Shown in pieces: positions 1 to 8,920 of a stretch of 64,000 nucleotides of DNA. The stretch is from the NCBI RefSeq assembly GCF_022538115.1, contig NZ_JAKZAL010000002.1, positions 410,683 through 474,682 of the forward strand, in the 5' to 3' direction. The notes under the pieces were generated by a model, which ran no database searches, was not told where the DNA came from, and worked only from the letters and a program-made list of their open reading frames with translations. The DNA is from Cognataquiflexum rubidum. GTDB taxonomy: Bacteria > Bacteroidota > Bacteroidia > Cytophagales > Cyclobacteriaceae. How positions within the stretch are numbered: the first letter of the stretch is position 1; every line of letters starts with the position of its first letter. The translations under genes were made by a program, and so were the position numbers.

Positions 1-96
1 ATACACAGCGACGGTTTTGATGCCCATCTCCTTACAGGTTCTGATCACCCTAAGGGCAATTTCTCCTCTGTTGGCGATTAATATTTTTTTAAACAC
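1..96 (-). CDS. accC: Biotin carboxylase, N-terminal fragment (cut by window edge)
   Basis: This is the first 32 codons of the biotin carboxylase subunit of acetyl-CoA carboxylase, which carboxylates the biotin on the carrier protein in the first step of fatty-acid synthesis. The translation after the start is [20 protein letters not shown], the near-invariant N-terminus of the family. The start is GTG at 94-96; an in-frame stop lies just upstream at 103-105, so no longer form with a usual start codon exists. It follows accB by about 27 bases on the same strand and is surely co-transcribed. The rest of the gene lies outside the window. Confidence 0.9.
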   Translation of the reverse strand, partial: MFKKILIANRGEIALRVIRTCKEMGIKTVAVY

Positions 97-122
97 AGTC
101 AGTCAGGGTTAGTGAAACAAAA

Positions 123-596
123 TTATCCCGCAGGATCAACGAGGAAAAGTGGCTGGTCGTATTCCACCGGGGTGGCATTCTCCACCAAAACTTTGACGAT
201 CTTACCCGAAATTTCGGATTCGATTTCGTTGAAAAGCTTCATGGCTTCGATGATACAAACTGTCTGACCTGCAGATACAGAATCTCCGGCAGACACGAAA
301 GGATCTGAATCGGGATTAGAAGTACGGTAGAATGTCCCGATCATTGGAGACTTTATTTCAACAAGACGGGAAGTATCTTCTTTGGCTGGGACCGGTGGTG
401 CAGCCACGGCAGCAGGCGCAGCTTGGGGTGCAGGCGCACTTGCAAAAGCAGGAGCAGGTGCAGCTTCGAATTTGACAGCAGGAGCTTCAGAATATTTTTT
501 GATAGAAAGTTTGAACTCTTCTGTTTCTATTTTTACCTCGGCCAAGCCGGAATTTGAGATGAAGTCTATTAATTCCTGGATTTCTTTTGCTTTCAT
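123..596 (-). CDS. accB: Biotin carboxyl carrier protein of acetyl-CoA carboxylase
   Basis: This 157-residue protein carries biotin between the carboxylase and carboxyltransferase sites of acetyl-CoA carboxylase in the cytoplasm. The C-terminal biotinyl domain (about 78-155) contains the EAMK motif with the biotinylated Lys120, and the MIGTFY segment before it is typical. A flexible Ala/Pro-rich linker (about 38-72) separates a small N-terminal domain, as in other BCCPs of normal length. It sits between efp and accC on the same strand. A hairpin between efp and accB suggests some transcription stops before it, but read-through or a promoter in the 107-base gap is equally possible. Confidence 0.95.
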   Translation of the reverse strand: MKAKEIQELIDFISNSGLAEVKIETEEFKLSIKKYSEAPAVKFEAAPAPAFASAPAPQAAPAAVAAPPVPAKEDTSRLVEIKSPMIGTFYRTSNPDSDPFVSAGDSVSAGQTVCIIEAMKLFNEIESEISGKIVKVLVENATPVEYDQPLFLVDPAG

Positions 597-661
597 GATG
601 TGTCTGTTTTATGAAAACCCTTCTAGATATTTGGGTTCAGGTTTGATATTGTATTAAAACA

Positions 662-699
662 AATAAGCTATGTAATTTATGCAAATCACATAGCTTATT
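662..699 (-). terminator. Hairpin between efp and accB, possible attenuating terminator
   Basis: A perfect 12-bp inverted repeat (662-673 with 688-699, 14-base loop) starts five bases beyond the efp stop codon. On the minus strand it is followed by a T-rich but interrupted tract, so termination may be partial. Confidence 0.5.
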
Positions 700-703
700 A
701 AAA

Positions 704-1267
704 TTATTTTACTCTTTCCGAATAAGAACCGTCTCTGGTATCCACCTTGATCATAATGTCCTGCTCTACAAACAAAGGTACCATTACAATAGCACCTGTT
801 TCCAGAGTAGCTGGTTTGGATGCGTTGGTTGCGGTATCACCTTTGATGCCAGGTTCGGTGTAAGTTATCATCAACTCCACAAAAGGAGGAAGCTCCACAG
901 AGATAGGTGTTTCCGTTTCGGCATGCACCAAAATATCCACTGTTTGGCCTTCTTTCAGTAGCTTTGGTCTTTCGATAAGTTTTTCTTGGATAGAGATTTG
1001 TTCGAAGTTTTCTGTATCCATGAAATTGTAACCCAAATCATCCTGATAAATGAACTGATGAGGTCTTTTTTCTACCCTTGCAGTGACTACTTTTTCACCT
1101 GCTGTATAAGTTTTGTCCAAAACTTTTCCTGAGGTAAGACTTTTTAATTTGGTCCTTACAAAAGCGCCTCCTTTACCTGGTTTGACATGTTGGAAATCTA
1201 CAATTGTAAAGATGTCGTTATTCATTTCCAGACACAGTCCGGTTTTGAAATCTGCAGTACTTGCCAT
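704..1267 (-). CDS. efp: Translation elongation factor P
   Basis: EF-P binds between the P and E sites of the ribosome and relieves stalling at polyproline stretches. The 187-residue length is normal. The N-terminal KOW-like domain holds the PGKGGAF loop with Lys32 at the tip, the position modified in many bacteria; two OB-fold domains follow. No lysine-modifying enzyme (EpmA/B-type) or EarP-type rhamnosyltransferase is present in this window, and the tip residue is Lys, not Arg, so an EarP system is not expected. It lies 28 bases after fabH, within the fatty-acid cluster. Confidence 0.95.
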   Translation of the reverse strand: MASTADFKTGLCLEMNNDIFTIVDFQHVKPGKGGAFVRTKLKSLTSGKVLDKTYTAGEKVVTARVEKRPHQFIYQDDLGYNFMDTENFEQISIQEKLIERPKLLKEGQTVDILVHAETETPISVELPPFVELMITYTEPGIKGDTATNASKPATLETGAIVMVPLFVEQDIMIKVDTRDGSYSERVK

Positions 1268-1295
1268 TATTATATTTTGGTTTTTTTGTTAATTG

Positions 1296-2294
1296 TTATT
1301 TGGGGTCATAGCCCCATTTTAAGTAAATCGAACCCCAAGTAAATCCTCCACCAAAAGCAGCCAGAATAATATTGTCTCCTTTTTTGAGCCTTGATTCATA
1401 ATCCCAAAGACACAAAGGGAGTGTTCCTGCGGTAGTATTTCCGTATTTTTCAATGTTGAGCATGACTTTGTCAGGGCCTATTCCCATCCTGTTTGCAGTG
1501 GCGTCAATGATCCGTTTGTTTGCCTGATGGGGTACGAGCCATGAGATATCTTCAGCCGTAAGATTATTCCTCTCCATAATTTCAGCACTTACTTCTGCCA
1601 TGTTTGTTACAGCAAATTTGAAAACAGAAGCACCTTCTTGGAAAGCATAATGCTCGCGTGCAGCGATGGTTTCCATAGTGGCAGGCTTGCGGCTACCTCC
1701 GGCTTTCATATGAAGGTATGGCGCTCCTGAGCCGTCAGAGTGCAGGAGAGAATCCATGACGCCAACGTCTTCAGTCGTAGGTTCTAATAAAACAGCACCG
1801 CCACCATCACCAAAAATGATGCAGGTAGCCCGATCCTGATAATCAATGATAGAGGACATTTTATCCGCACCGATGATGATCACTTTTTTGTGCATGCCGG
1901 TTTCGATAAACTGGCTTCCGATTGTAAGCGCGTAAAGAAATCCCGAACAGGCTGCAGAGATGTCAAAACTATAACTGTTGATTGCTCCGACTCCGTCAGC
2001 AATAATGTTGGCAGTAGCCGGGAAAGGCATGTCAGGGGTTACAGTGGCACAAATGATCAGGTCGATGTCCTCAGGATTGGTATTGGTTTTTTTCAAAAGT
2101 CCTTTGACAGCGTTGATACCGATGACAGAAGTTCCTTTGTCCTCACCTTTAAGAATCCTTCTTTCCTTAATCCCTGTCCTTGTGACAATCCACTCGTCAT
2201 TGGTATCCACCATGGTTTCCAATTCACGGTTGGTTAAGATATAATCAGGTACCCAACCTTGGACCCCCGTAATGACTGCTCTGGTTTTTTTCAT
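1296..2294 (-). CDS. fabH: 3-oxoacyl-ACP synthase III (KAS III)
   Basis: FabH condenses acyl-CoA with malonyl-ACP to begin fatty-acid elongation. The 332-residue protein has the full thiolase fold and the catalytic triad: Cys116 in DISAACSGF, His256 in VPHQAN and Asn286 in KYGNTTAG. Bacteroidota often use several FabH copies and branched-chain primers; the sequence alone does not tell which primer this one prefers. It follows rpmF after a 273-base gap holding a terminator, so it probably has its own promoter, and it reads on into efp and the acc genes. plsX, which sits between rpmF and fabH in many bacteria, is absent here. Confidence 0.95.
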   Translation of the reverse strand: MKKTRAVITGVQGWVPDYILTNRELETMVDTNDEWIVTRTGIKERRILKGEDKGTSVIGINAVKGLLKKTNTNPEDIDLIICATVTPDMPFPATANIIADGVGAINSYSFDISAACSGFLYALTIGSQFIETGMHKKVIIIGADKMSSIIDYQDRATCIIFGDGGGAVLLEPTTEDVGVMDSLLHSDGSGAPYLHMKAGGSRKPATMETIAAREHYAFQEGASVFKFAVTNMAEVSAEIMERNNLTAEDISWLVPHQANKRIIDATANRMGIGPDKVMLNIEKYGNTTAGTLPLCLWDYESRLKKGDNIILAAFGGGFTWGSIYLKWGYDPK

Positions 2295-2512
2295 TCAAAT
2301 TTTGTTTGAAGCCCTAAGGTAGGTTGAATTATCCTAAATTATGTGGCTTAGATGTGGTATAGGAATTTACCCTTGAGAAGACTTTCGGATTTTCTTTCAA
2401 GGCGACAAAATTATCTAAAATGTGCTTTTCCACCAAAGGTTTTTGGTTTTAGAATAACAGTTTTGATAAATAGACCATTAAGGGCATTTCCGATTGGATT
2501 TTCCTATAAATA

Positions 2513-2546
2513 AAAATCCATCCCGATGAGAATCAGGATGGATTTT
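2513..2546 (-). terminator. Rho-independent terminator after rpmF
   Basis: An 11-bp perfect stem (2513-2523 with 2536-2546), plus three inner pairs around a GAGA-type loop, lies about 20 bases past the rpmF stop. On the minus strand it is followed by a T-rich run. It separates the pdxA-DUF177-rpmF transcript from fabH. Confidence 0.8.
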
Positions 2547-2567
2547 AGGAAATGGTTTTCGTAATGA

Positions 2568-2759
2568 TTATGCAAGAACTTCTTTCTCCATGATCACCTG
2601 TCCTTTGTAGTACAGTTTGCCATCAAGCCAAAACGCTCTGTGAGGTAAATGAAATTCGCCTGTGGTAGGGCATTGTGCAAGACCTGGAGCTGTCAACTTA
2701 TAGTGAGTTCTTCTTTTGTCTCTTCTGGTTTTCGAAATTTTTCGTTTAGGATGTGCCAT
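2568..2759 (-). CDS. rpmF: 50S ribosomal protein L32
   Basis: A 63-residue basic ribosomal protein. It starts [17 protein letters not shown], the usual L32 N-terminus, and keeps the HYKL and [12 protein letters not shown] segments. Only one of the four cysteines of zinc-binding L32 forms remains, so this is a zinc-independent type. It follows the DUF177 gene by 17 bases, the near-universal yceD-rpmF pairing, and ends shortly before a strong terminator. Confidence 0.95.
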   Translation of the reverse strand: MAHPKRKISKTRRDKRRTHYKLTAPGLAQCPTTGEFHLPHRAFWLDGKLYYKGQVIMEKEVLA

Positions 2760-2776
2760 CTCTATACTATTTTAGA

Positions 2777-3352
2777 TTAATCTTTTTTCTTTAGTTTATT
2801 TAATATGTCCCATCTGGGATCTGCCGGTTTTTCCTGATGACTTTCTTCATCATCTGAATCTTCCGATTCTATTTCTTCATCTTCTTCAGAAAGGTATATC
2901 AAAGTTCCTTCCTCATCAAATTCATCCTCATCTGTATCATCCAGGTAATCAGGATGGATTTTTTTTGCCGGTATGGCCAAAAGGATAAACTCATAAATGA
3001 GCTGGGCGACATTGACGCTCGGGGTATCTTTGGTGATCATGAAGACATCTTCACTGATTTCCTCCACCACCGGACCATATTTGTAAATGACCTTCTCGGT
3101 CAGTTCCAATGGATGGTCAAACTCTTCCAAACTCCTGTCACAGGTCAATCCCACTGTTCCTCTGATCTCAAAGTCCACTTCCAATACAGAAACGGTTTTG
3201 TTTACATTGACAGTGACAGTGATATCGGCTCCGTTGACCCAATCTTCTGCTTCGTAATATTTGAAGAACTCATTACTGACTTCAAATGTGAAAGAATGCT
3301 TTCCATCCCTTAATTTGATTACGTCAATATCGTAGTATCTTAAGAATTTCAC
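2777..3352 (-). CDS. DUF177 (YceD-like) protein upstream of L32
   Basis: A 191-residue cytoplasmic protein of the DUF177/YceD family, recognised by its place directly before rpmF and by the central LTCDRSLEEFDHPL segment, which carries the family's single conserved Cys. The C-terminal third is strongly acidic (runs of Glu and Asp at about 135-172) and ends in a lysine-rich tail, as is common in the family. YceD-type proteins are linked to large ribosomal subunit RNA accumulation in plants and some bacteria; that role is inferred here. Confidence 0.85.
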   Translation of the reverse strand: MKFLRYYDIDVIKLRDGKHSFTFEVSNEFFKYYEAEDWVNGADITVTVNVNKTVSVLEVDFEIRGTVGLTCDRSLEEFDHPLELTEKVIYKYGPVVEEISEDVFMITKDTPSVNVAQLIYEFILLAIPAKKIHPDYLDDTDEDEFDEEGTLIYLSEEDEEIESEDSDDEESHQEKPADPRWDILNKLKKKD

Positions 3353-3514
3353 GAACCTCCTGCTATTTCAAGACCGCAAATTTAGGGAAATGCTTTAGAA
3401 AAATAAAATTTGGCGTAAAATTATTTTCGAAAGGATCAATGAGGAAGGCTGAAGGACGAATTTATCCATTTAACCCAACAACAATTAATCACCAAATTAT
3501 TCATTATCAATTTA

Positions 3515-4543
3515 TTAGCCTTCTCCTTCTTCTTCCCAATTTCCTTTATGACGAATGATATCATAGGCCTGCATGATGGCCGCCCTCATCGAACCCTCAT
3601 CAGCCACGTTTTTGCCTGCGATATTGTAGGCTGTGCCATGGTCAGGTGAAGTGCGGATAATGGGTAGGCCGGCAGTGAAGTTGACACCTGATTCAAATGC
3701 CTGGGATTTGAAAGGAATCAGACCTTGGTCATGGTACATGGCCAAGACTCCGTCAAATTTCTTTTGGTGCATCATCCCGAAAAATCCATCCGCAGAGTAG
3801 GGTCCAAAAACCAAATGGCCCTTGTCTTTGTATTCCTTGATCAAAGGTTTGATGATGTTCTCTTCTTCATCTCCCAAAAGTCCATCTTCCCCGGCATGTG
3901 GATTTAATCCAAGGACCGCGATTTTTGGTTTTCCTATACCGAAGTCATCTTTGAGGGACTTCAGCATGATATTGAGTTTTGATTTTATTTTTTCAGTAGT
4001 GACGTTTTTAGCCACCTCTTTGAGAGGAACATGTCCGGTTACCAATCCAACCCTGATGCCATCAGCTACCAAAAACATCAGACTGTCTTTGCTTCCAAAT
4101 GCCTCGGTCAGGTATTCAGTATGTCCGATAAATTTCTTATCAGGGCTGTTGATGTTGTTTTTGTTCAAAGGGGCAGTGACCAAAGCCTCAATTTTATTGT
4201 CTTTGAGGTCTTTGATAGCATGGTCAAGAGCTGCGAGAGCCAATTTGCCCGCTTCATGGGTTTCCATTCCGGGGATTACCTCCGGGCTTTCCTCCAATAC
4301 GTTGATGACATTTATCTTTTTGTGGTGGACTTCATCTATACTTTTTATCTGCATAAAGTTAAAGTCCTCAATGCCGAGGTGTTTTCTATAAAAAGTGAGG
4401 GCTTTGCCATGTGCATAGATCACAGGAGTTACCAATTTGATCAGTCTGTTGTCCAAAAGTGCTTTGATGGTGACTTCCGCACCTATGCCATTGATGTCTC
4501 CAATACTGATGCCAACGACCGGTTTGTTTTTTCTTTGGTTCAT
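3515..4543 (-). CDS. pdxA: 4-hydroxythreonine-4-phosphate dehydrogenase
   Basis: PdxA oxidises 4-phosphohydroxy-threonine in the DXP-dependent route to pyridoxal phosphate. The 342-residue length is normal. Family motifs visible are GDINGIGAEV near the N-terminus, the metal-binding GHTEYL segment, LNPHAGEDG, and the AMYHDQGLIPFK stretch with a ligand His-Asp pair. It is the first gene of the minus-strand run into DUF177 and rpmF, after a 162-base spacer, and is divergent from rsmA. Many Bacteroidota keep pdxA in exactly this place. Confidence 0.95.
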   Translation of the reverse strand: MNQRKNKPVVGISIGDINGIGAEVTIKALLDNRLIKLVTPVIYAHGKALTFYRKHLGIEDFNFMQIKSIDEVHHKKINVINVLEESPEVIPGMETHEAGKLALAALDHAIKDLKDNKIEALVTAPLNKNNINSPDKKFIGHTEYLTEAFGSKDSLMFLVADGIRVGLVTGHVPLKEVAKNVTTEKIKSKLNIMLKSLKDDFGIGKPKIAVLGLNPHAGEDGLLGDEEENIIKPLIKEYKDKGHLVFGPYSADGFFGMMHQKKFDGVLAMYHDQGLIPFKSQAFESGVNFTAGLPIIRTSPDHGTAYNIAGKNVADEGSMRAAIMQAYDIIRHKGNWEEEGEG

Positions 4544-4693
4544 TAAAATTATAGAATACTGTTGGTTATTGATTTAGATTTATTGTTTTCAAAACTTAGA
4601 GATCCTCTTTTTAGGGATGAAGAAAAATCGAATAAGTTAAGAAAAGGGACACATTGCCATTTTAATAATAGTAGGGCTTTGTGATAATTCTCT

Positions 4694-4701
4694 TATTTTT
4701 G
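4694..4701 (+). promoter_or_regulatory. Candidate -7 box (TAnnTTTG) for rsmA
   Basis: The octamer TATTTTTG matches the Bacteroidota -7 consensus and would start transcription near 4708, leaving a leader of about 30 bases before the ATG at 4738. No good -33 TTTG was found at 19-21 bases. It argues against a longer RsmA starting at the GTG at 4681. Confidence 0.4.
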
Positions 4702-4737
4702 ACACGCAATTTAGATAAAAATATTAGAGTATACCGC

Positions 4738-5520
4738 ATGGAAAAGGTCAAACCCAAAAAACACCTTGGACAGCATTTCCTGATCGATTTGGGGATTGCC
4801 GAGAATATTGCCAAGGCCATCACGGGCCATGGAGGCATCACCAAAGTCCTCGAAATAGGACCCGGAATGGGGGTGTTGACTGATTTTCTTTTGCAGGAAA
4901 AATGGGATTTATACTTGGTCGATATCGACAGGGATTCGATCAAATACCTCAGGGAGAAATATCCTGATCTTGGAGAGAAAATCATCGAGGCGGATTTTTT
5001 GAGAAAGGATTTTGCCACTATCATGCAGGAACCTTATGCCATCATCGGGAATTTTCCATATAACATTTCGTCCCAAATTCTCTTCAATGTCTTGGAGCAA
5101 AGGAGTCAGGTGACAGAGGTGGTCTGTATGTTGCAGAAAGAAGTGGCACAACGCATCGCTTCGCCCAAAGGAAACAAAGATTATGGCATTTTATCCGTGC
5201 TTTTGCAGGCATTTTATGACATTGAATATTTATTTTCTGTACCTCCGGGCGTATTCAATCCCCCTCCAAGGGTCAATTCGGGGGTTATCAGGCTCAAAAG
5301 AAATTCAGTAGAAAAGTTAGCATGCGACGAAAAACTGTTTTTTCGTGTTGTGAAGCAGGGTTTTGGAACAAGAAGGAAAACGTTGAGAAATTGTCTAAAA
5401 TCATTTGGGCTTTCTGAAGAACTGGCCAAAGATCCTATCATGGACAAAAGAGCGGAGCAGTTGGATGTGCAGGAATTTATCGGATTAACTCAAAAAATAC
5501 AGGAATCTTGGAACCAATAA
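4738..5520 (+). CDS. rsmA: 16S rRNA A1518/A1519 dimethyltransferase
   Basis: RsmA (KsgA) dimethylates two adjacent adenines in helix 45 of 16S rRNA during late small-subunit assembly. The 260-residue protein starts KPKKHLGQHFLID, has the SAM-binding EIGPGMGVLT motif, an acidic VDID strand end and the catalytic NFPYNIS motif. The ATG at 4738 is chosen because an upstream in-frame GTG (4681) would add a 19-residue extension unlike the family and lies before the likely -7 box. It overlaps the start of mgtE by 13 bases, implying translational coupling. Confidence 0.95.
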   Translation: MEKVKPKKHLGQHFLIDLGIAENIAKAITGHGGITKVLEIGPGMGVLTDFLLQEKWDLYLVDIDRDSIKYLREKYPDLGEKIIEADFLRKDFATIMQEPYAIIGNFPYNISSQILFNVLEQRSQVTEVVCMLQKEVAQRIASPKGNKDYGILSVLLQAFYDIEYLFSVPPGVFNPPPRVNSGVIRLKRNSVEKLACDEKLFFRVVKQGFGTRRKTLRNCLKSFGLSEELAKDPIMDKRAEQLDVQEFIGLTQKIQESWNQ

Positions 5521-6875
5521 AATCATTTGAACTTTCCAAAGAATATCTGGAAAGCCTTCAGGACAGCATTGAAATCCAGAACAATGATTTCATTACGCAG
5601 TCATTTGAAGGTGCCAACGTGGCAGATATTGCCTCCCTATTGGACGAACTCAATATGGACGAGGCGATCTATGTTTTGAGATTGCTTCCCGCCACTACAG
5701 CTGCTGATATACTTATTGAGTTGGATGAAGATTCTTTGATTCAGGTGATCCGCGAATTGGAACCAACTGAATTGGCAGGACTGATCGATCAGATGGAATC
5801 TGATGATGCAGCGGATATCCTGATCCTGATGCCAACCAAAGAGAGGGAAGACGTCATCAGCCACCTTCAGGAAAGAGAAAAATCGGCCAATATCCTCGAC
5901 CTCTTACGCTACGACGAAGATTCAGCCGGTGGTTTGATGGCCAAAGAATTTATCAGGGCAAATAAAAACTGGAATGTCGTCCAGACAATTGAGGAAATCA
6001 GGAGGCAGGCAGAAAAAGTAGAGAAGATATATTCCATTTATGTGGTGGACAACAGGCAGCATCTGCTTGGGAGGGTGTCTCTCAAAAAAATCATCCTTGC
6101 TTCGGCGGATACTAAGATTTCGGATATTTATGAACCTGAATTGATATCCATCTCTACACACATGGAAGGCGAAGAGGTCGCCGAAATCATGAGAAAGTAT
6201 GACCTTGAATCTGTACCAGTAGTCAATGCCAAAAACAGGCTAGTAGGTAGGATTACGGTCGATGATATTTTGGATTTGATCAGAGAACAATCGGATGAGG
6301 ACATCCAGGCGATGACGGGTATCTCGGCAGATGTGGAGGAATCAGATTCTATTTTTAGGATTTCCAAAGCCCGGTTGCCATGGTTGCTCATCGGTGTGAT
6401 CGGAGGATTGATGGGAGCCAAAATCATCGGGTTCTTTGAGGTTGGGTTGAGCAAATACATTGCTTTGGCTTCTTTTATTCCTTTGGTTGCGGCCACAGGC
6501 GGTAATGTCGGAATTCAGTCTTCTTCGCTTGTAGTGCAGTCTCTGGCTTCCAAATCTGTCTTTGACGATACTCCTTGGCAGCGGTTTATCAAAGGCTTTC
6601 TGATAGCCTTGGTCAATGGCGTAGTGTTGGCCTCTTTCGTTTTTTTGGTAGTAGTCTTTATCTACCGTTTCGATTCCATTTTTGGCCTGACGATTGGATT
6701 GGCGATGTTTTGCGTGGTGCTTTTATCCTCCTTTATGGGTACAGTCACACCTTTGGTTTTGGATAGATTTGGGATTAATCCCGCCATTGCCTCCGGGCCA
6801 TTCATCACCACTGCCAATGACTTGTTGGGATTGTCAGTTTACTTTGGGGTAGCGATGCTTTTGTTGAAGTTATAG
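5508..6875 (+). CDS. mgtE: Magnesium transporter MgtE
   Basis: MgtE is a homodimeric inner-membrane Mg2+ channel gated by cytoplasmic Mg2+. The 455-residue protein shows the usual order: helical N domain (about 30-130, with repeated LLPATTAADIL-like hairpins and many acidic residues), paired CBS domains (about 135-255), a connecting helix, then five transmembrane helices (about 285-455). The pore signature around GGNVGIQSS is present. The likely start is TTG at 5508, inside the end of rsmA; the next in-frame Met would remove part of the N domain. An M-box riboswitch is not possible this close to rsmA, and none was seen. Confidence 0.93.
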   Translation: MEPIKSFELSKEYLESLQDSIEIQNNDFITQSFEGANVADIASLLDELNMDEAIYVLRLLPATTAADILIELDEDSLIQVIRELEPTELAGLIDQMESDDAADILILMPTKEREDVISHLQEREKSANILDLLRYDEDSAGGLMAKEFIRANKNWNVVQTIEEIRRQAEKVEKIYSIYVVDNRQHLLGRVSLKKIILASADTKISDIYEPELISISTHMEGEEVAEIMRKYDLESVPVVNAKNRLVGRITVDDILDLIREQSDEDIQAMTGISADVEESDSIFRISKARLPWLLIGVIGGLMGAKIIGFFEVGLSKYIALASFIPLVAATGGNVGIQSSSLVVQSLASKSVFDDTPWQRFIKGFLIALVNGVVLASFVFLVVVFIYRFDSIFGLTIGLAMFCVVLLSSFMGTVTPLVLDRFGINPAIASGPFITTANDLLGLSVYFGVAMLLLKL

Positions 6876-6924
6876 GAAATAGTGCTGTTTTTGGGAATTG
6901 ATTTTGGTCAGCAAAAAAATTACC

Positions 6925-6955
6925 TTGACAGAATTATTTCGAATAAATAAATTCG
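6925..6955 (+). promoter_or_regulatory. Candidate promoter for the sialate O-acetylesterase gene
   Basis: TTG at 6925-6927 is followed after exactly 20 bases by TAAATTCG (6948-6955), one base off the Bacteroidota -7 box. It would start transcription about 20 bases before the ATG at 6981, after the mgtE stop. Confidence 0.45.
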
Positions 6956-6980
6956 CCGTTTCCCAGAAAAACCTATTTCT

Positions 6981-8888
6981 ATGCTAAAATCAATTATCAA
7001 AGCAACGCTTCTTTGTGTGATCATCTTTGCTTTTTCCTGTCAATCCAATGAACCTCCCACTGAGGTTTTTATGCCGAAGTTTTTTGCGGACCACATGGTT
7101 TTTCAAAGAAATCAACCCATCAGGGTTTGGGGAGATGGAACACCCGGCAAGAGTGTTGTTGCAACATTCAACAATCAGGAAAAGGAAACAGAGATTGACG
7201 ATAATGGTTATTGGATGGTAGAATTTGATCCGATGCCTGCTTCAGGTCCATTTGTATTGGATGTCAACGGGAAAAAAATTCGGGATATCCAGATCGGTGA
7301 CGTGTGGGTGGCCGGTGGACAATCCAACATGGAATGGGTTATGAGTGCTCAAGTGGAGGGACTTCAGGAGGAAATTGCCGACAGTGAATATCCTCTCATC
7401 CGTTTTTTCAAAATTCCCCATGACTATGATGCCAAAGTAAAAACAGACGTCAGGGGAGGAGAATGGAAAGTGGCCAATGCGGATAACCTTATGAATTTCT
7501 CTGCTGTGGCCTGGTTTTTTGCCAAAAAAAATCATTTAGAAAAAGGAGTTCCCATCGGTATCATCGAAAGTAATTGGGGCGGAACACCTGCCGAAGGTTG
7601 GACTGCTTCAGAAAAATTGATTGATTTTCCACCATACCAGGAGAAAGCAAAGGATGTTGTAGATAGAAAAGACTATTGGATACAGGAAATCATTGACAAC
7701 AAAGTCAGGGAACTCAAAAGAAATGACTTGGTGGCTGCACCTCAAAACGGTGAAATCAAGGGAGTGGTCAATACTAACTTTGATGACAGTGACTGGCAGA
7801 CGGTAAATCTTCCGGGCGATAATCCTTTCTCGGACATTGCATGGTTCCGCAAAAAATTTACTGTAACCAATATTGACAATGTCTCTTTGAACCTTGGCGA
7901 TATCCAACAGATGGCCTATATCTACCTCAATGGAGGAAGGCTTTTATTTAAAGATTATGGTGATGCGGTGAAGGAGTTTACGCTTCCGGCAGGAATGATT
8001 GTCCAAGGAGAAAATTTGTTGGCCGTAAGGATAGTCAATACTTGGAACAACTCTCCGGTATTGGGAAAAAGCGGTGAGTTTTTCGTCAAATCCGGCGGAA
8101 AGAAAATTTCGCTCGAAGGAGAATGGAAATACAATAATAGGATAGAGGAGGAAATTCCAAAAGTGGAATGGTACAATTGGCTTCCCGGCATGATGTACAA
8201 TGCGATGATCGCACCTATCGTGAAATACCCCATCAAAGGCGTAATATGGTATCAGGGAGAGAGTAATACCGGTGAACATCAATATTACAAGCGGCTATTT
8301 AGCACCATGATCCAAAACTGGAGGGAAGCTTGGGGAATCGGGGATTTTCCTTTTCTATTTGTTCAATTAGCCAATTTTATGGAAAGGAAAGATGTTCAGC
8401 CGGACTCTGATTGGGCATTTTTGAGAGAAGCGCAGACACAGACTTTGGAACTTCCCAATACCGGAATGGCCGTCACCATAGACGTGGGGAATGCAGGTGA
8501 TATCCATCCAAGAAACAAAAAAGATGTAGGTCACAGGCTATGGCAGTCCGCCAAAAAAGTTGCTTACGGAGATGATGTCGTGCATTCGGGACCGGTTATT
8601 TCAGCTGTAGCAAAGCAAGGTGAAAAAATTATAGTCACGTTTGATTTTGTGGGGGAAGGTTTGCAATTGTCCTCTGGAGCAGAGGTCAAGGGTTTTGTCC
8701 TTGCCGGAGAAGATGGAGAATTTGAATCAGCAAAAGGAAAAATCGTGGGAACCAATCAGGTGGAAGTATATAGCCCTAAAGTAAAAAACCCTGGAGAAGT
8801 CAGGTTCGCTTGGGCGGACAATCCAGAATTTAATTTATACAATAGCCTCAGCTTACCGGCTGTACCCTTTAGACAAAAGATCGATTAG
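6981..8888 (+). CDS. Sialate O-acetylesterase-like lipoprotein (SASA/DUF303)
   Basis: A 635-residue secreted esterase that probably removes acetyl groups from sialic acid or another glycan. A lipoprotein signal ends in AFSC with lipidated Cys20. The SGNH-type catalytic parts are GGQSNMEW (nucleophile Ser, about 120) and DIHPRNK (Asp-His pair, about 515); GVIWYQGESN (about 420) is the block with the Asn. A galactose-binding-like beta domain (about 265-385) is inserted between them, as in many Bacteroidota SASA proteins. It stands alone with its own promoter and a strong terminator; no sialidase or polysaccharide-utilisation genes are adjacent, so the natural substrate is uncertain. Confidence 0.88.
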   Translation: MLKSIIKATLLCVIIFAFSCQSNEPPTEVFMPKFFADHMVFQRNQPIRVWGDGTPGKSVVATFNNQEKETEIDDNGYWMVEFDPMPASGPFVLDVNGKKIRDIQIGDVWVAGGQSNMEWVMSAQVEGLQEEIADSEYPLIRFFKIPHDYDAKVKTDVRGGEWKVANADNLMNFSAVAWFFAKKNHLEKGVPIGIIESNWGGTPAEGWTASEKLIDFPPYQEKAKDVVDRKDYWIQEIIDNKVRELKRNDLVAAPQNGEIKGVVNTNFDDSDWQTVNLPGDNPFSDIAWFRKKFTVTNIDNVSLNLGDIQQMAYIYLNGGRLLFKDYGDAVKEFTLPAGMIVQGENLLAVRIVNTWNNSPVLGKSGEFFVKSGGKKISLEGEWKYNNRIEEEIPKVEWYNWLPGMMYNAMIAPIVKYPIKGVIWYQGESNTGEHQYYKRLFSTMIQNWREAWGIGDFPFLFVQLANFMERKDVQPDSDWAFLREAQTQTLELPNTGMAVTIDVGNAGDIHPRNKKDVGHRLWQSAKKVAYGDDVVHSGPVISAVAKQGEKIIVTFDFVGEGLQLSSGAEVKGFVLAGEDGEFESAKGKIVGTNQVEVYSPKVKNPGEVRFAWADNPEFNLYNSLSLPAVPFRQKID

Positions 8889-8920
8889 TAAGTCCTGATT
8901 CTTTTGGGAAAATTGGAATC

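Noticed and set aside
382..657. Plus-strand open frame antisense to accB
   Set aside because: It mirrors the Ala/Pro linker of accB; accB has the full biotinyl motif on the other strand.
4681..4737. Longer RsmA N-terminus from GTG at 4681
   Set aside because: It would lie before the -7 box and add 19 residues not seen in the family.
5508..5600. M-box magnesium riboswitch before mgtE
   Set aside because: mgtE starts within rsmA, leaving no untranslated leader to hold one.
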